DNA of 64,000 bases from LMUY01 sp965199095 (GTDB lineage: Bacteria > Pseudomonadota > Alphaproteobacteria > Acetobacterales > Acetobacteraceae). The translations under genes were made by a program, and so were the position numbers. The stretch covers positions 868,001 through 932,000 of the forward strand of contig CBDAQM010000006.1 of the NCBI GenBank assembly GCA_965199095.1, in the 5' to 3' direction. Positions 10,927-19,335 of this stretch are shown here, one piece after another. The notes under the pieces are model-generated. The model saw only the letters and a list, made by a program, of their open reading frames with translations. It was not told where the DNA came from and made no database searches. Within the stretch, counting starts at the first letter, position 1, and each line of letters begins with the position of its first letter.

Positions 10927-12125
10927 CTCAGCTCTGCACAGAACGCCTGTATGCGGCTGCAGGCCTCCACCAGAGAGGCGTCATCCGTCGCGTAGCTGAT
11001 GCGCAGATAGGGGCTCATGCCGAACGCGGCGCCGTGCACCAGCGCCACGTGCCGTTCTTCCAGCAAGGCCAAGGCGAAATCGGCGTCCGTCTCCAGCGTC
11101 TTGCCGGCCGGCGTGGTCTTGCCCAGGCAGCCGGCGACGTTGGGATAGACGTAGAACGCCCCCTCCGGCCGGTGGCAGCGGATCCCGTCCGCCTGGTTCA
11201 GCGCGTCCACCACCAGGTCGCGCCGCCTTGCATAGGCCGCCGCCTGCACGGCCACGCTGTCCTGCGGACCGTCCAGCGCCGCCGCGGCCGCCGCCTGGTT
11301 GATGCCGGACACCCCGGCGGTGGCGTGGCCCTGCATCGACACCATCGCCTTCACCAGCGGCTTCGGCCCGGCGGCGAAGCCCACGCGCCAACCGGTCATG
11401 CTGTAGGTCTTGGACACCCCGCTGACCGTCAGCGTGCGGTCCCGCAAGGCCGGCTGCACGGCGGCCATGGTGGCGTGCTGGAAACCATCGAACACCAAAT
11501 GCTCGTACATGTCGTCGCACATGATCCAGACATGCGGGTGGCGCAGCATCACCTCGCCCAGCGCCGCCATCTCCGCGGCGGAGCAGGCAGCCCCGGTGGG
11601 ATTGTTCGGGAAGTTCAGCATCAGCCACTTCGTGCGCGGCGTGATCGCGGCGTCGAGGTCCTCCGGACGCAGCTTGAAGCCGTTATTTTCCGGGCAGGTG
11701 ACGGGCACCGGCACGCCCCCCACCAGCTTCACCATCAGCGGGTAGGCGCCCCAGTACGGTGCGGGGATCACCACCTCGTCGCCGTCATCCACCGTCGCCA
11801 TCAGCGCGTTGAAGATCACCTGCTTGCCGCCAGCCGACACGGTGATCTCGTCGAGCGCGAACGCCAGCCCGTTGTCGCGCTGGAACTTGCGCTGGATCGC
11901 CTGTTTCAAGCGGGGCACACCGTCCTGCGGGGTGTATTTCGTCTCGCCCCGCAGCGCCGCCTGGTGCGCTGCCTCGACCGCATGGGGCGGGCTGGCGAAA
12001 TCCGGCTCGCCGATGGTCAGCGAAATCACCGGGGTGCCGGCGGCGCGCATGGCCCGCGCCTTCGCCGTCATGGCCATGGTGGCCGCCACGGGCACGCGGG
12101 CGATGCGGCTGGCGAGCGCTGGCAT
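10923..12125 (-). CDS. Class I PLP-dependent aminotransferase (aspartate aminotransferase-like), copy 1
   Basis: A 400-residue fold-type I aminotransferase. The pyridoxal-phosphate lysine is K239 in GVSKTYSMTGWRVGF; NNPTG at about 174-178, DDMYEHL and a C-terminal YLRISYATDD complete the usual signature. It converts an amino acid and 2-oxoglutarate to the keto acid and glutamate. It is co-linear without gaps with the next gene upstream (about 55% identical over the first 250 residues by hand count), so the two arose by tandem duplication. Only four bases separate them. Position downstream of a polyamine-type importer suggests a role in using an imported amine or amino acid; substrate unknown. 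Confidence 0.93.
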   Translation of the reverse strand: MPALASRIARVPVAATMAMTAKARAMRAAGTPVISLTIGEPDFASPPHAVEAAHQAALRGETKYTPQDGVPRLKQAIQRKFQRDNGLAFALDEITVSAGGKQVIFNALMATVDDGDEVVIPAPYWGAYPLMVKLVGGVPVPVTCPENNGFKLRPEDLDAAITPRTKWLMLNFPNNPTGAACSAAEMAALGEVMLRHPHVWIMCDDMYEHLVFDGFQHATMAAVQPALRDRTLTVSGVSKTYSMTGWRVGFAAGPKPLVKAMVSMQGHATAGVSGINQAAAAAALDGPQDSVAVQAAAYARRRDLVVDALNQADGIRCHRPEGAFYVYPNVAGCLGKTTPAGKTLETDADFALALLEERHVALVHGAAFGMSPYLRISYATDDASLVEACSRIQAFCAELR

Positions 12126-12129
12126 GGCG

Positions 12130-13332
12130 CTACGTCAGCTCGCGGCAGAAGCGCTGGATGCGGGTGCACGCCTCCCGCAGCACCTGCGTGCCGGTCGCGT
12201 AGCTGACGCGGAAATGCCCGGGATACATGAACGCCGCGCCATGCACCGCCGCCACGCCCGCCTCGTCCAGCAGCGCCACGACGAAGCTCTCGTCGTCGAC
12301 GATCTTGACGCCCTTGGCCGTGGTCTTGCCGATGCAGCCATGGACGGACGGGAAGACGTAGAACGCCCCCTCCGGCCGGTGGCAGGTGAGGCCCGGCGCC
12401 TGGTTCAGCATGTCGACCACCAGGTCGCGCCGCTGCTGATACACCTCCACCATCTGGGAGATGGTGTCCTGCGGCCCGTTCAACGCCTCGACCGCCGCGG
12501 CCTGGCTGATGCTGGAGGTGTTGGAGGTCGATTGCGACTGCAGCTTGTCCATCGCCTTGATCAGCTTCAGCGGGCCGCCGGCAAAGCCGATGCGCCAGCC
12601 GGTCATCGCGTACGCCTTGGAGCAGCCGTTCATCGTGACGGTGCGGTCGCGCAGTTTCGGCTCCACCTGCACGATGGTGGCGAAGTTGAAGTCGCCATAG
12701 GCCAGCTTCTCGTAGATGTCGTCGGTGAAGATCCAGACATCCGGATGGCGCAGCAACACGTCGCACAGCGCCCGCAGCTCAGCGGCGGAGTAGGCGGCGC
12801 CGGTCGGGTTGCAGGGGCTGTTCAGCAGGAACCACTTGGTCCTGGGCGTGATGGCGGCCTCAAGGTCCTCCGGCAGCAGCTTGAACCCGTTGTTCTGACC
12901 GCAGGGCACGATGACCGGGGTGCCGTCCGCCAGCGCCACGATGTCCGGATAGCTGACCCAGCAGGGGCTGGGGATGATCACCTCGTCCCCCACGTTCAGC
13001 GTGGCGACCATGGCGTTGTAGATGATCTGCTTGCCGCCCGTGCCGACGATGATCTCCTCCGGCGCGTAGTCGATGCCGGAGTCGCGCTTGAACTTGGCCG
13101 CGACCGCCTGGCGCAGCGCCGGGGTGCCGGACACGTCGGTGTATTTCGTGTCGCCGTCCTGGATGGCGCGGATCGCCGCCTGCTTGACGTTGTCGGGCGT
13201 GTCGAAATCCGGCTCCCCGGCCGACAGGCTGATCACGTCGCGCCCGGCCGCCTTGAGCGCGCGGGCCTTGGTGGCGATGGCGATGGTCTGGCTGGGGCTG
13301 ACGCGGCCGAGCCGTTCGGCGATGAGGTCCAT
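12130..13332 (-). CDS. Class I PLP-dependent aminotransferase (aspartate aminotransferase-like), copy 2
   Basis: A 400-residue paralogue of the neighbouring gene, with the PLP lysine again at K239 (GCSKAYAMTGWRIGF), CNPTGAA at about 174-180, and DDIYEKL. The start MDLIAERLG at 13332 matches the N-terminus of copy 1 and of the family; the frame is open upstream but unrelated. It follows the potI-like permease gene by 32 bases on the same strand. Differences between copies lie in the substrate-side segments (NFPNNPTG against NSPCNPTG, WGAYPL against WVSYPD), compatible with divergent specificity. Confidence 0.93.
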   Translation of the reverse strand: MDLIAERLGRVSPSQTIAIATKARALKAAGRDVISLSAGEPDFDTPDNVKQAAIRAIQDGDTKYTDVSGTPALRQAVAAKFKRDSGIDYAPEEIIVGTGGKQIIYNAMVATLNVGDEVIIPSPCWVSYPDIVALADGTPVIVPCGQNNGFKLLPEDLEAAITPRTKWFLLNSPCNPTGAAYSAAELRALCDVLLRHPDVWIFTDDIYEKLAYGDFNFATIVQVEPKLRDRTVTMNGCSKAYAMTGWRIGFAGGPLKLIKAMDKLQSQSTSNTSSISQAAAVEALNGPQDTISQMVEVYQQRRDLVVDMLNQAPGLTCHRPEGAFYVFPSVHGCIGKTTAKGVKIVDDESFVVALLDEAGVAAVHGAAFMYPGHFRVSYATGTQVLREACTRIQRFCRELT

Positions 13333-13364
13333 GGGTGCGTTCCGGGTAAAAAGGCGGCTGCACC

Positions 13365-14177
13365 CTATGCCCGGGTGCGCCCCGCAGCAACCGCACGCTG
13401 TTGCACCAGCCATGCGCCGATCAGCGCGGTGGAGACGAACAGTAGGATCACCGTCGCCAGCGCGTTCAGCTCCGGCGTGGCGCCGAGCTTGAGCGAGGAG
13501 AACACGACCATCGGCAGGGTCGAGGCGCCGGGCCCGGAGACGAAGCTGGCGACGACCAGGTCATCCAGGCTGAGCGTGAACGCCAGCAGCCAGCCGGACA
13601 ACAGCGCCGGGGCGAGCAGGGGCAAGGTGACGCGGAAGAACGCGCCCGCCGGCGTGCTGCCGAGGTCCATCGCCGCCTCCTCCAGATCGGTGCCAGACCC
13701 GTCCAGCCGCGCCCGCACGACCACGGCCACGTAGGACAGCGAGAAGGAGATGTGGGCCACCGCGATCGTCAGCGCGCCGCGGCGGGAGGGAAATCCGAAC
13801 GCCTGCTCGCTGGCGACGAACAGCAGCAGCAGGGACAGGCCGATCAACACGTCCGGCAGCACCAGCCGGGTCGCCAGCAGCGTGTCCAGCAGCGTGCGCC
13901 CCCGCAGCCGCTGGAACCGCACCAGCACGAACCCGGCGGCGGTGCCCAGGATGGTGGCGCCGGTGGCGGACAGCGCCGCCACCTCCAGCGACAGCGCCCC
14001 GGCGGCGAGCAGCGGCCCGTCGTTCCACAGCCGGACATACCAGCGCCAGGAGAAGCCCGACAGCACGGTGGTCAGCCGGGAATCGTTGAAACTGGTGAGC
14101 ACCAGCAGCACGACCGGGATGAACAGGAACGCGTAGCCGAACAGCAGCGCGGCCAGGAGCGGGCGGGAGAGCCTCAT
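13365..14177 (-). CDS. ABC transporter permease, polyamine (PotI/PotC) type
   Basis: A 270-residue inner-membrane permease with about six hydrophobic segments and the cytoplasmic EAA loop (DLEEAAMDLGSTPAGAFFRV) that docks with the ATPase. It pairs with the PotH-like permease at 14855 to form the channel of a spermidine/putrescine-type importer. The ATG at 14177 overlaps the vapC stop by ATGA; a TTG nine bases upstream is possible but less likely. Being coupled to a toxin gene rather than directly to its partner permease is unusual. Confidence 0.9.
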   Translation of the reverse strand: MRLSRPLLAALLFGYAFLFIPVVLLVLTSFNDSRLTTVLSGFSWRWYVRLWNDGPLLAAGALSLEVAALSATGATILGTAAGFVLVRFQRLRGRTLLDTLLATRLVLPDVLIGLSLLLLFVASEQAFGFPSRRGALTIAVAHISFSLSYVAVVVRARLDGSGTDLEEAAMDLGSTPAGAFFRVTLPLLAPALLSGWLLAFTLSLDDLVVASFVSGPGASTLPMVVFSSLKLGATPELNALATVILLFVSTALIGAWLVQQRAVAAGRTRA

Positions 14178-14566
14178 GCCTCCCAATCCTCGACGCGGAG
14201 GCCCGGCACACGGGTAAATTCCCGCAGGTTGTGGGTCACCAGGGTAAGATCACGGGCGCGGGCTTGCCCGGCGATGAGGACGTCCAATGGCCCGATCGGT
14301 GTTCCTGCCTTGCGCAGCGTCGCTCTGATTTCACCTGCCGCCCGCGCATCGTCTGCGCTGAAGTCCAATATAGGCAGATCAACCTCTGCCAGTCGCACCA
14401 TGAGTTCCGCCGCATCCGGCGCATACGTGACGCCGAACCAAATTTCGGCATAGGCGATGGATGACAAAGCAAGTGCATTACGGGCGTGGTGCCGAATTTT
14501 AGCGCGTAGGGCGCGGTTCCCTCGCATCAAACCCGACACGACATTTGTATCCAGCAGATAGCTCAC
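14174..14566 (-). CDS. vapC: VapC-type PIN-domain toxin
   Basis: A 130-residue PIN-domain ribonuclease. Acidic active-site residues are D6 (LLDTNVVSGL), E41 (AYAEIWFG) and D95 (IGPLDVLIAG), with a Thr-His-Asn at 111-113. VapC toxins cut RNA, commonly initiator tRNA or rRNA, when freed from their antitoxin. The start is GTG at 14566, overlapping the vapB stop as GTGA. Its own stop overlaps the start of the downstream permease as ATGA. The toxin-antitoxin pair is therefore wired into the transporter operon. Confidence 0.92.
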   Translation of the reverse strand: MSYLLDTNVVSGLMRGNRALRAKIRHHARNALALSSIAYAEIWFGVTYAPDAAELMVRLAEVDLPILDFSADDARAAGEIRATLRKAGTPIGPLDVLIAGQARARDLTLVTHNLREFTRVPGLRVEDWEA

Positions 14567-14805
14567 TCGAAGATAGGTCGCTCCGGCTGCTCTCCTGGAT
14601 CCTCCTCAAGGGCGTCGAGAAATTCCTGCGAAAGAGGACCGGTAATCCGGTCCAGCCAAGCCCATTCGTCCTCGACCGGCTCCAGGATCACGGCCTTACC
14701 GTCGCGGCGGACCCGAACCTCCTTGCCCTCGAAGCGGAACTCCTTCGGAAGCCGCACCGCCTGCGACCGACCGGACCAGAATACTTTTGCCGTGATGGTC
14801 TTCAT
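14563..14805 (-). CDS. vapB: VapB-type antitoxin, AbrB/SpoVT fold
   Basis: An 80-residue antitoxin with an N-terminal swapped-hairpin DNA-binding domain (MKTITAKVFWSGRSQAVRLP, then FRFEGKEVRVRRDG). An acidic C-terminal tail (EEDPGEQPERPIFE) would wrap the toxin. I chose the ATG at 14805 because a strong GGGAGGGG ribosome site immediately precedes it; a second ATG 15 bases upstream has no such site. It lies 49 bases after the end of the PotH-like permease gene, and that short gap may hold its own autoregulated promoter. Confidence 0.9.
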   Translation of the reverse strand: MKTITAKVFWSGRSQAVRLPKEFRFEGKEVRVRRDGKAVILEPVEDEWAWLDRITGPLSQEFLDALEEDPGEQPERPIFE

Positions 14806-14854
14806 GGCCCCTCCCGTCATATGGCATTGCTATATACCATACCGGCAGCCCGGC

Positions 14855-15712
14855 TCACAACCGCCGCTGCCCTGCCCGCAGCAGCGCCAGCGGCAGCAGC
14901 AATCCTACGAGCAGCGCGTTCGCCAGCGCCGCGGCCATCGGCCAGTCGTGGTTTTCGAAGAACTCGTTCCACAGCGCCCGACCGATCGTCTGCGCGGAGG
15001 GGCCGCCCAGCAGTTCCGGGATCACGTATTCGCCCACCGCCGGCATGAACACCAGCGCCAGCCCGGCCGCGACCCCCGGTAGCGACTGCGGCAGCGTGAC
15101 CGAGAGGAAAACCCGCATCGGGCTCCCGCCAAGGTCGGCGGCGGCTTCCTCCAACGCCGGGTCCAGCTTGGACAGGCGGGCGTAGAGCGGCAGCACCATG
15201 AAGGGCAGGTAGCAGTAGACGATGCCGACATACATCGCGAAGCGCGTGTAGAGCATGTGCAGCGGCGCGTGGATCACGCCCACGCCCAGCAGCACGGCGT
15301 TGATCCAGCCATCGTCGCCCAGCAGCCCGATCCAGGCGACGATGCGCAACAGGAACCCGGTCCAGAACGGCAGCATCACCAGCAGCAACAGCAGCGAGCG
15401 CCACCGCTCCGACGCCCGGGCGATCGCCAGGGCCATCGGATAGCCGATCAACAGGCACAGCAGGGAGGAGACGGAGGCGACCAGCAGGCTCTGCAACGCC
15501 GCGTCGAGATAGTAATCGTCCTGCACCAGCGTGTCGTAATTGTCGCCCAGCAAGTGCAGGCTGGGCCACCAGCCATGCCAGGTGAGCAGCGGGTCATAGG
15601 GCGGCACGCTCGCGGCTGCCTCGGAGAAGGAGATCGCCAGCACGATAAGCGCCGGCATGGCGATGAACAGCAGCAACCACAGCCACACCGGGCCAAGCAC
15701 CAGCCAACGCAT
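14855..15712 (-). CDS. ABC transporter permease, polyamine (PotH/PotB) type
   Basis: A 285-residue inner-membrane permease. It starts MRWLVLGPVWLWLLLFIAMP with a strong first membrane helix and has the EAA loop (LEEAAADLGGSPMRVFLSVT) near residue 190. The periplasmic region after helix 1 (about 30-75) is typical of PotB/PotH. The start at 15712 was chosen by homology to the membrane helix; upstream the same frame reads through the palindromic repeat. It belongs with the ATPase (15804) and binding protein (16867) upstream and the second permease downstream beyond vapBC. Confidence 0.9.
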   Translation of the reverse strand: MRWLVLGPVWLWLLLFIAMPALIVLAISFSEAAASVPPYDPLLTWHGWWPSLHLLGDNYDTLVQDDYYLDAALQSLLVASVSSLLCLLIGYPMALAIARASERWRSLLLLLVMLPFWTGFLLRIVAWIGLLGDDGWINAVLLGVGVIHAPLHMLYTRFAMYVGIVYCYLPFMVLPLYARLSKLDPALEEAAADLGGSPMRVFLSVTLPQSLPGVAAGLALVFMPAVGEYVIPELLGGPSAQTIGRALWNEFFENHDWPMAAALANALLVGLLLPLALLRAGQRRL

Positions 15713-15748
15713 CAGGAACGGCCGCCCGACTTTGCATAGCTTTCTTCT

Positions 15749-15769
15749 CCCTCTCCCAGAGGGAGAGGG
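15749..15769 (-). repeat. Dispersed palindromic repeat inside the transporter operon
   Basis: Perfect hairpin CCCTCTCCC-AGA-GGGAGAGGG, the same unit as at 7091, between the ATPase gene (ends 15804) and the PotH-like permease (starts 15712). A hairpin in this position could attenuate or stabilise the polycistronic message. Confidence 0.8.
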
Positions 15770-15803
15770 CTTCCGGCAGAGGAACGGGGAGGAGCGAGGG
15801 GGC

Positions 15804-16862
15804 TCATTCCGGCAGCAGGATGCAGGCGTCGGGGGTCCAGGAGACGCACACCGCCTCGCCCGGCGGCAGCGCCACCGCGGCGCCGTCGCCCAACGGCTGG
15901 CTGACCAACAGCGCCACGTCGGCGCCGACACTGACCCGGTGGTCGACCACGATCCCGCGATAGGCGCTTTCCACTACCTGCCCGGCCACCGCGTTCGGCC
16001 CCTGCGCCGCGCCACGGGAGAGGCGCAGCCGCTCCGGCCGCAACGCCAGGTGCAGGTCGCGGGCGAAACCGGCCGTGTCCGCCTGCGCCAGCACGCCCAG
16101 CGTGGGCAGTTCCAGCACGCCGGGCTCGCGCACCCGCGCCGGCAGGATGTTGGCGGCGCCCATGAAGGCGGCGACGCTGCGGCTGACCGGACGTTCGTAG
16201 ATTTCGGTCGGCGTGCCCACCTGCGCCAGCCGCCCCTGCTCCAGCAGCCCGATGCGGGTGGCCATCGACAGCGCCTCCTCCTGGTCATGCGTCACCAGCA
16301 CGAAGGTGGTGCCGAGCTGCCGCTGCACCCTCACCAGCTCGACCCGGGTCGCCTCCCGCAGGCCGCGGTCCAGGGCGGAGAGCGGCTCGTCCAGCAGGAG
16401 CAGCTCCGGGCGCGGCGCCAGGCTGCGGGCCAGCGCCACGCGCTGCCGCTGCCCGCCGGACAGCGCATCCGGCCGGCGGTCGGCGAAGGCGTCCATCCGC
16501 AGCAACGCCAACAACTCCGCAACGCGCCGGGTGATGTCGGCCCGGCCCATCCCCTGCCGGCGCAGGCCGAAGCCCACATTGGCGGCGACGCTCATATGCG
16601 GGAACAAGGCATAGGACTGGAACATGGTGTTCACCGGGCGTCGATGCGGCGGCAGCGTGGTGATATCCCGGCCGCCCAGCATGATCCGCCCCGCGGCAGG
16701 CGTGATGAACCCGGCGAGCGTGCGCAACAGCGTCGTCTTGCCGGAGCCAGAGCCGCCTAGCAGCACGAACAGCTCACCCCGGCCGATCCCGAGATCGAGT
16801 TCCTGCAGGGCCGTCCAGTCGCCGTAACGGACCGTCAGTCCAACGACGTCGACATGGCTCAA
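15804..16862 (-). CDS. ABC transporter ATP-binding protein, polyamine (PotA/PotG) type
   Basis: A 352-residue ATPase with Walker A GGSGSGKTT (about 36-44), the Q-loop in NTMFQSYALFPHMSV, the signature LSGGQRQRVALARSLA, Walker B LLLLDEPLSALD and the switch histidine in VTHDQEEA. A TOBE regulatory domain follows from about residue 240. It powers import by the two permeases. The start appears to be TTG at 16862; no ATG or GTG sits in frame before the conserved N-terminus. It follows the binding-protein gene by four bases. Confidence 0.92.
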   Translation of the reverse strand: MSHVDVVGLTVRYGDWTALQELDLGIGRGELFVLLGGSGSGKTTLLRTLAGFITPAAGRIMLGGRDITTLPPHRRPVNTMFQSYALFPHMSVAANVGFGLRRQGMGRADITRRVAELLALLRMDAFADRRPDALSGGQRQRVALARSLAPRPELLLLDEPLSALDRGLREATRVELVRVQRQLGTTFVLVTHDQEEALSMATRIGLLEQGRLAQVGTPTEIYERPVSRSVAAFMGAANILPARVREPGVLELPTLGVLAQADTAGFARDLHLALRPERLRLSRGAAQGPNAVAGQVVESAYRGIVVDHRVSVGADVALLVSQPLGDGAAVALPPGEAVCVSWTPDACILLPE

Positions 16863-16866
16863 CCCG

Positions 16867-17952
16867 TTACTGTCCGGCCTTGAAATGCTCCCACATCCGG
16901 GTGCGCGCCCGCACGGCAGCCTCCTTCACGGCCGCCACGGTGAAGGACCGGCCTAATGCGGCGGCATCCGGATACACGTTCGGGTCGTCCCGCACCGCCG
17001 CATCCACCTGGTCGCGGCTGGCGGGAACCGCGTTCGGGTAATGCACGGTGTTGGTGATGCCGGCGATGACGGCGGGTTGCAGGATGAAGTTGATGAACTG
17101 CATCGCCAGGGCGGGATGCGGCGCATCCTTCGGCACGGCCAGCATGTCGAACCAGAGCTGGGTGAACTCCTTCGGGGCGACATACACCACCTTGTCGCGC
17201 TTCGCCTCTGCCGCGCGATCGCTGGCCTGGATCACGTCACCCGAATAATCCAGCGCCAGGCACGTCGTGCCGGACGCCAGCGCCTCCAACGCGCCGCCGC
17301 TGGCGAAATTGCGGATGTAGGGGCGGATCGCCATCAGCGTCTTCTCGACATCCGCCAAATCCGCCGGGCTGGTGCTCGACGGATCGTGATGGAGGTATTT
17401 CAGCACGGAGGGGATCACGTCCGTGGCGCTGTCCATCATGGTGATGCCGCAGGGGGCGAGTTTCTTCGCGTTTTCCGGCTTCAACAACAGGTCCCAGCTA
17501 TCGACCGGGGCATCGGGGAACAAGGCCTTGATCTGGGACGGGATTTCCCCCAGGCCGATCGTGCCCCACAAGTAGATGGCGCCGTATTTGTTGCCGGGGT
17601 CGCTGGTCGCGACCCGCTGCAGCAGGGTCGGATCCTCCCCTGTGAAGTTCGGGATCGCGGCCTTGTCGAGCGGTTGCAGCGCCCCGGCGGCGATCAGGCG
17701 GGAGAAGGTGGGTTCCGCAGTCGGCACGATGATGTCGTAGCCGGCATGTCCGGCCAGCATCTTGCCCTCCAGCGTCTCCAGGCTGTCATAGGTGTCCGAC
17801 ACCACCTTGGCGCCGGTCAGCTTCTCGAACCCCTCGATCGCATGGGGGTCCATGTAGTCGGTCCAGTTATACAGGTTGAGGACCTTGTCCTCGGCCCGGG
17901 CGCCGGACAGCACCGCGACGGACAGGAACGCTGCCAACACCAGACGTTGCAA
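16867..17952 (-). CDS. Periplasmic polyamine-type substrate-binding protein (PotF/PotD family)
   Basis: A 361-residue extracellular solute-binding protein. A Sec signal peptide is visible (MQRLVLAAFLSVAVLSGARA, cleavage before EDKVLN). The mature start VLNLYNWTDYMDP and the later GTIGLGEIPSQI and TCLALDYSGDVIQA are typical of PotD/PotF. It would deliver putrescine, spermidine or a related amine to the ABC importer. The start appears to be TTG at 17952, preceded by GGGAG seven bases upstream; the nearby ATG is in another frame. It is the first gene of the minus-strand operon. Confidence 0.92.
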   Translation of the reverse strand: MQRLVLAAFLSVAVLSGARAEDKVLNLYNWTDYMDPHAIEGFEKLTGAKVVSDTYDSLETLEGKMLAGHAGYDIIVPTAEPTFSRLIAAGALQPLDKAAIPNFTGEDPTLLQRVATSDPGNKYGAIYLWGTIGLGEIPSQIKALFPDAPVDSWDLLLKPENAKKLAPCGITMMDSATDVIPSVLKYLHHDPSSTSPADLADVEKTLMAIRPYIRNFASGGALEALASGTTCLALDYSGDVIQASDRAAEAKRDKVVYVAPKEFTQLWFDMLAVPKDAPHPALAMQFINFILQPAVIAGITNTVHYPNAVPASRDQVDAAVRDDPNVYPDAAALGRSFTVAAVKEAAVRARTRMWEHFKAGQ

Positions 17953-18105
17953 GGTGGGACTCCCATGAAACTAGCCGGTTCTACCGATCTCCAGGGCGGT
18001 TCGTCACCCCTAAACATCACGGCCGCAGGCGTGTGTCTGGCCTCGTCGTGCTGTCGGGCTCCAGCAGGCATTCCGCGGGCAAGTCAGGCCGGATGAATGC
18101 TTGAC

Positions 18106-18139
18106 TTCCCGCCCGGGGCTGCGATCCATTGGGCGGGAA
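18106..18139. promoter_or_regulatory. Inverted repeat in the potF-rutA divergent intergenic region
   Basis: TTCCCGCCC (18106-18114) and GGGCGGGAA (18131-18139) form 9-base perfect arms with 16 bases between. They lie 100 bases upstream of the first rutA-like gene and 154 from the transporter operon. A TTGACT precedes the left arm at 18101. This could be an operator for a regulator shared by both operons, or a hairpin in a leader. The remainder of 17953-18239 shows no gene. Confidence 0.35.
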
Positions 18140-18239
18140 AGACGCACGGCGCGCGCCGCAGGTTGCCGGGGTGGACTTCCAAAGGGACTCTGTCGAACGT
18201 GCGCCTACACCCTGTGTCCTGACCGAAAGCGAACCCAGT

Positions 18240-19325
18240 ATGCAGCTCGGCGTGTTCATCCCCATCGGCAATAATGGCTGGCTGATCTCCACCACCTCCC
18301 CGCAATACATGCCGAGCTTCGAGCTGAACCGCACCGTGGTGGAAAAGGCGGAACGCTTCGGCTTCGACTTCGCGCTATCCATGATCAAGCTGCGCGGATT
18401 TGGCGGGCCGTCCGAGTTCTGGGACCACAACCTCGAATCCTTCACGCTGATGGCCGGGCTGGCCGCCGTCACCAGCCGCATCCAGCTTTTTGCGACGATC
18501 GGGGTGCTCACCATGCCGCCGCCGATCGTGGCGCGCATGGCCGTCACCATTGACAACATCTCCAAGGGCCGCTTTGGCGTGAACGTCATCACCGGCTGGC
18601 AGGAGACGGAGTACAGCCAGATGGGCCTCTGGCCGGGCGCCGAGCATTACAAGCATCGCTATGAGTATTGCGAAGAGTACGTCACCATCATGAAGGAGCT
18701 GTGGGCCACCGGCCACTCCGACTTCAAGGGCCGGTTCTTCACCATGGAGGATTGCCGGTGCAGCCCCCTGCCCTCGCGCCCGGTCCCGATCGTCTGCGCC
18801 GGGCAAAGCGACCGGGGCACGCAGTTCGCCGCCGAGTATGCGGACTATAATTTCGTCGCCGCGTCCGGCCTGAACGACCCGTGCAACATCGCCGTCCCCG
18901 TCGCCCGCCTGGTGGCGAAGACGGCGCAAACCGGGCGAAGCTGCGGGGCGCTGGTGCTGATCATGGTCATCGCCGACGAAACCGACGCCGCCGCCATGGC
19001 GAAGTGGGAGCATTACAAGGCCGGCACCGACTACGAGGCGCTGGCCTGGCGCGATGGCGAGGCGGGGCGCGACAAGCAGCGCGACGCGCACTCCACCGTG
19101 GACCGGTTCGCCAAGACCACCGCGCAGAAACTGCCGACGAGCCAGAGCGTGCTCGTCGGCTCCTACGCCCATGTCGCCGCAATGCTGGACGACCTGGCGG
19201 CCGTGCCCGGCGTGCAGGGCGCCATGCTCACCTTCGACGACTTCGTGATCGGGATGGAGCAGTTCGGCGCCCGCATCCAGCCGCTCATGCAGAGCCGCCG
19301 CAACATCCTTTCGCACGCCGCTTAG
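18240..19325 (+). CDS. rutA: RutA-like flavin-dependent pyrimidine monooxygenase, copy 1
   Basis: A 361-residue member of the bacterial luciferase-like superfamily closely resembling RutA. RutA uses FMNH2 and O2 (a flavin-N5-peroxide) to open the uracil ring to ureidoacrylate. The N-terminus MQLGVFIPIGNNGWLIST and the segments FALSMIKLRGFGG, DHNLESFTLMAGLAAVTSRI, GRFGVNVITGWQ and CAGQSDRGTQFAAEYADYNF match RutA closely. The ATG at 18240 gives the exact family N-terminus. It is divergent from the polyamine-type importer and followed after 10 bases by a second copy. No rutB, rutC, rutD or rutF gene is present here. Confidence 0.9.
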   Translation: MQLGVFIPIGNNGWLISTTSPQYMPSFELNRTVVEKAERFGFDFALSMIKLRGFGGPSEFWDHNLESFTLMAGLAAVTSRIQLFATIGVLTMPPPIVARMAVTIDNISKGRFGVNVITGWQETEYSQMGLWPGAEHYKHRYEYCEEYVTIMKELWATGHSDFKGRFFTMEDCRCSPLPSRPVPIVCAGQSDRGTQFAAEYADYNFVAASGLNDPCNIAVPVARLVAKTAQTGRSCGALVLIMVIADETDAAAMAKWEHYKAGTDYEALAWRDGEAGRDKQRDAHSTVDRFAKTTAQKLPTSQSVLVGSYAHVAAMLDDLAAVPGVQGAMLTFDDFVIGMEQFGARIQPLMQSRRNILSHAA

Positions 19326-19335
19326 GCCGTCCCGA

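Noticed and set aside
17817..18071. ATG-initiated frame overlapping the start of the binding-protein gene.
   Set aside because: It is out of frame with the clear signal peptide and conserved binding-protein sequence that starts at TTG 17952.
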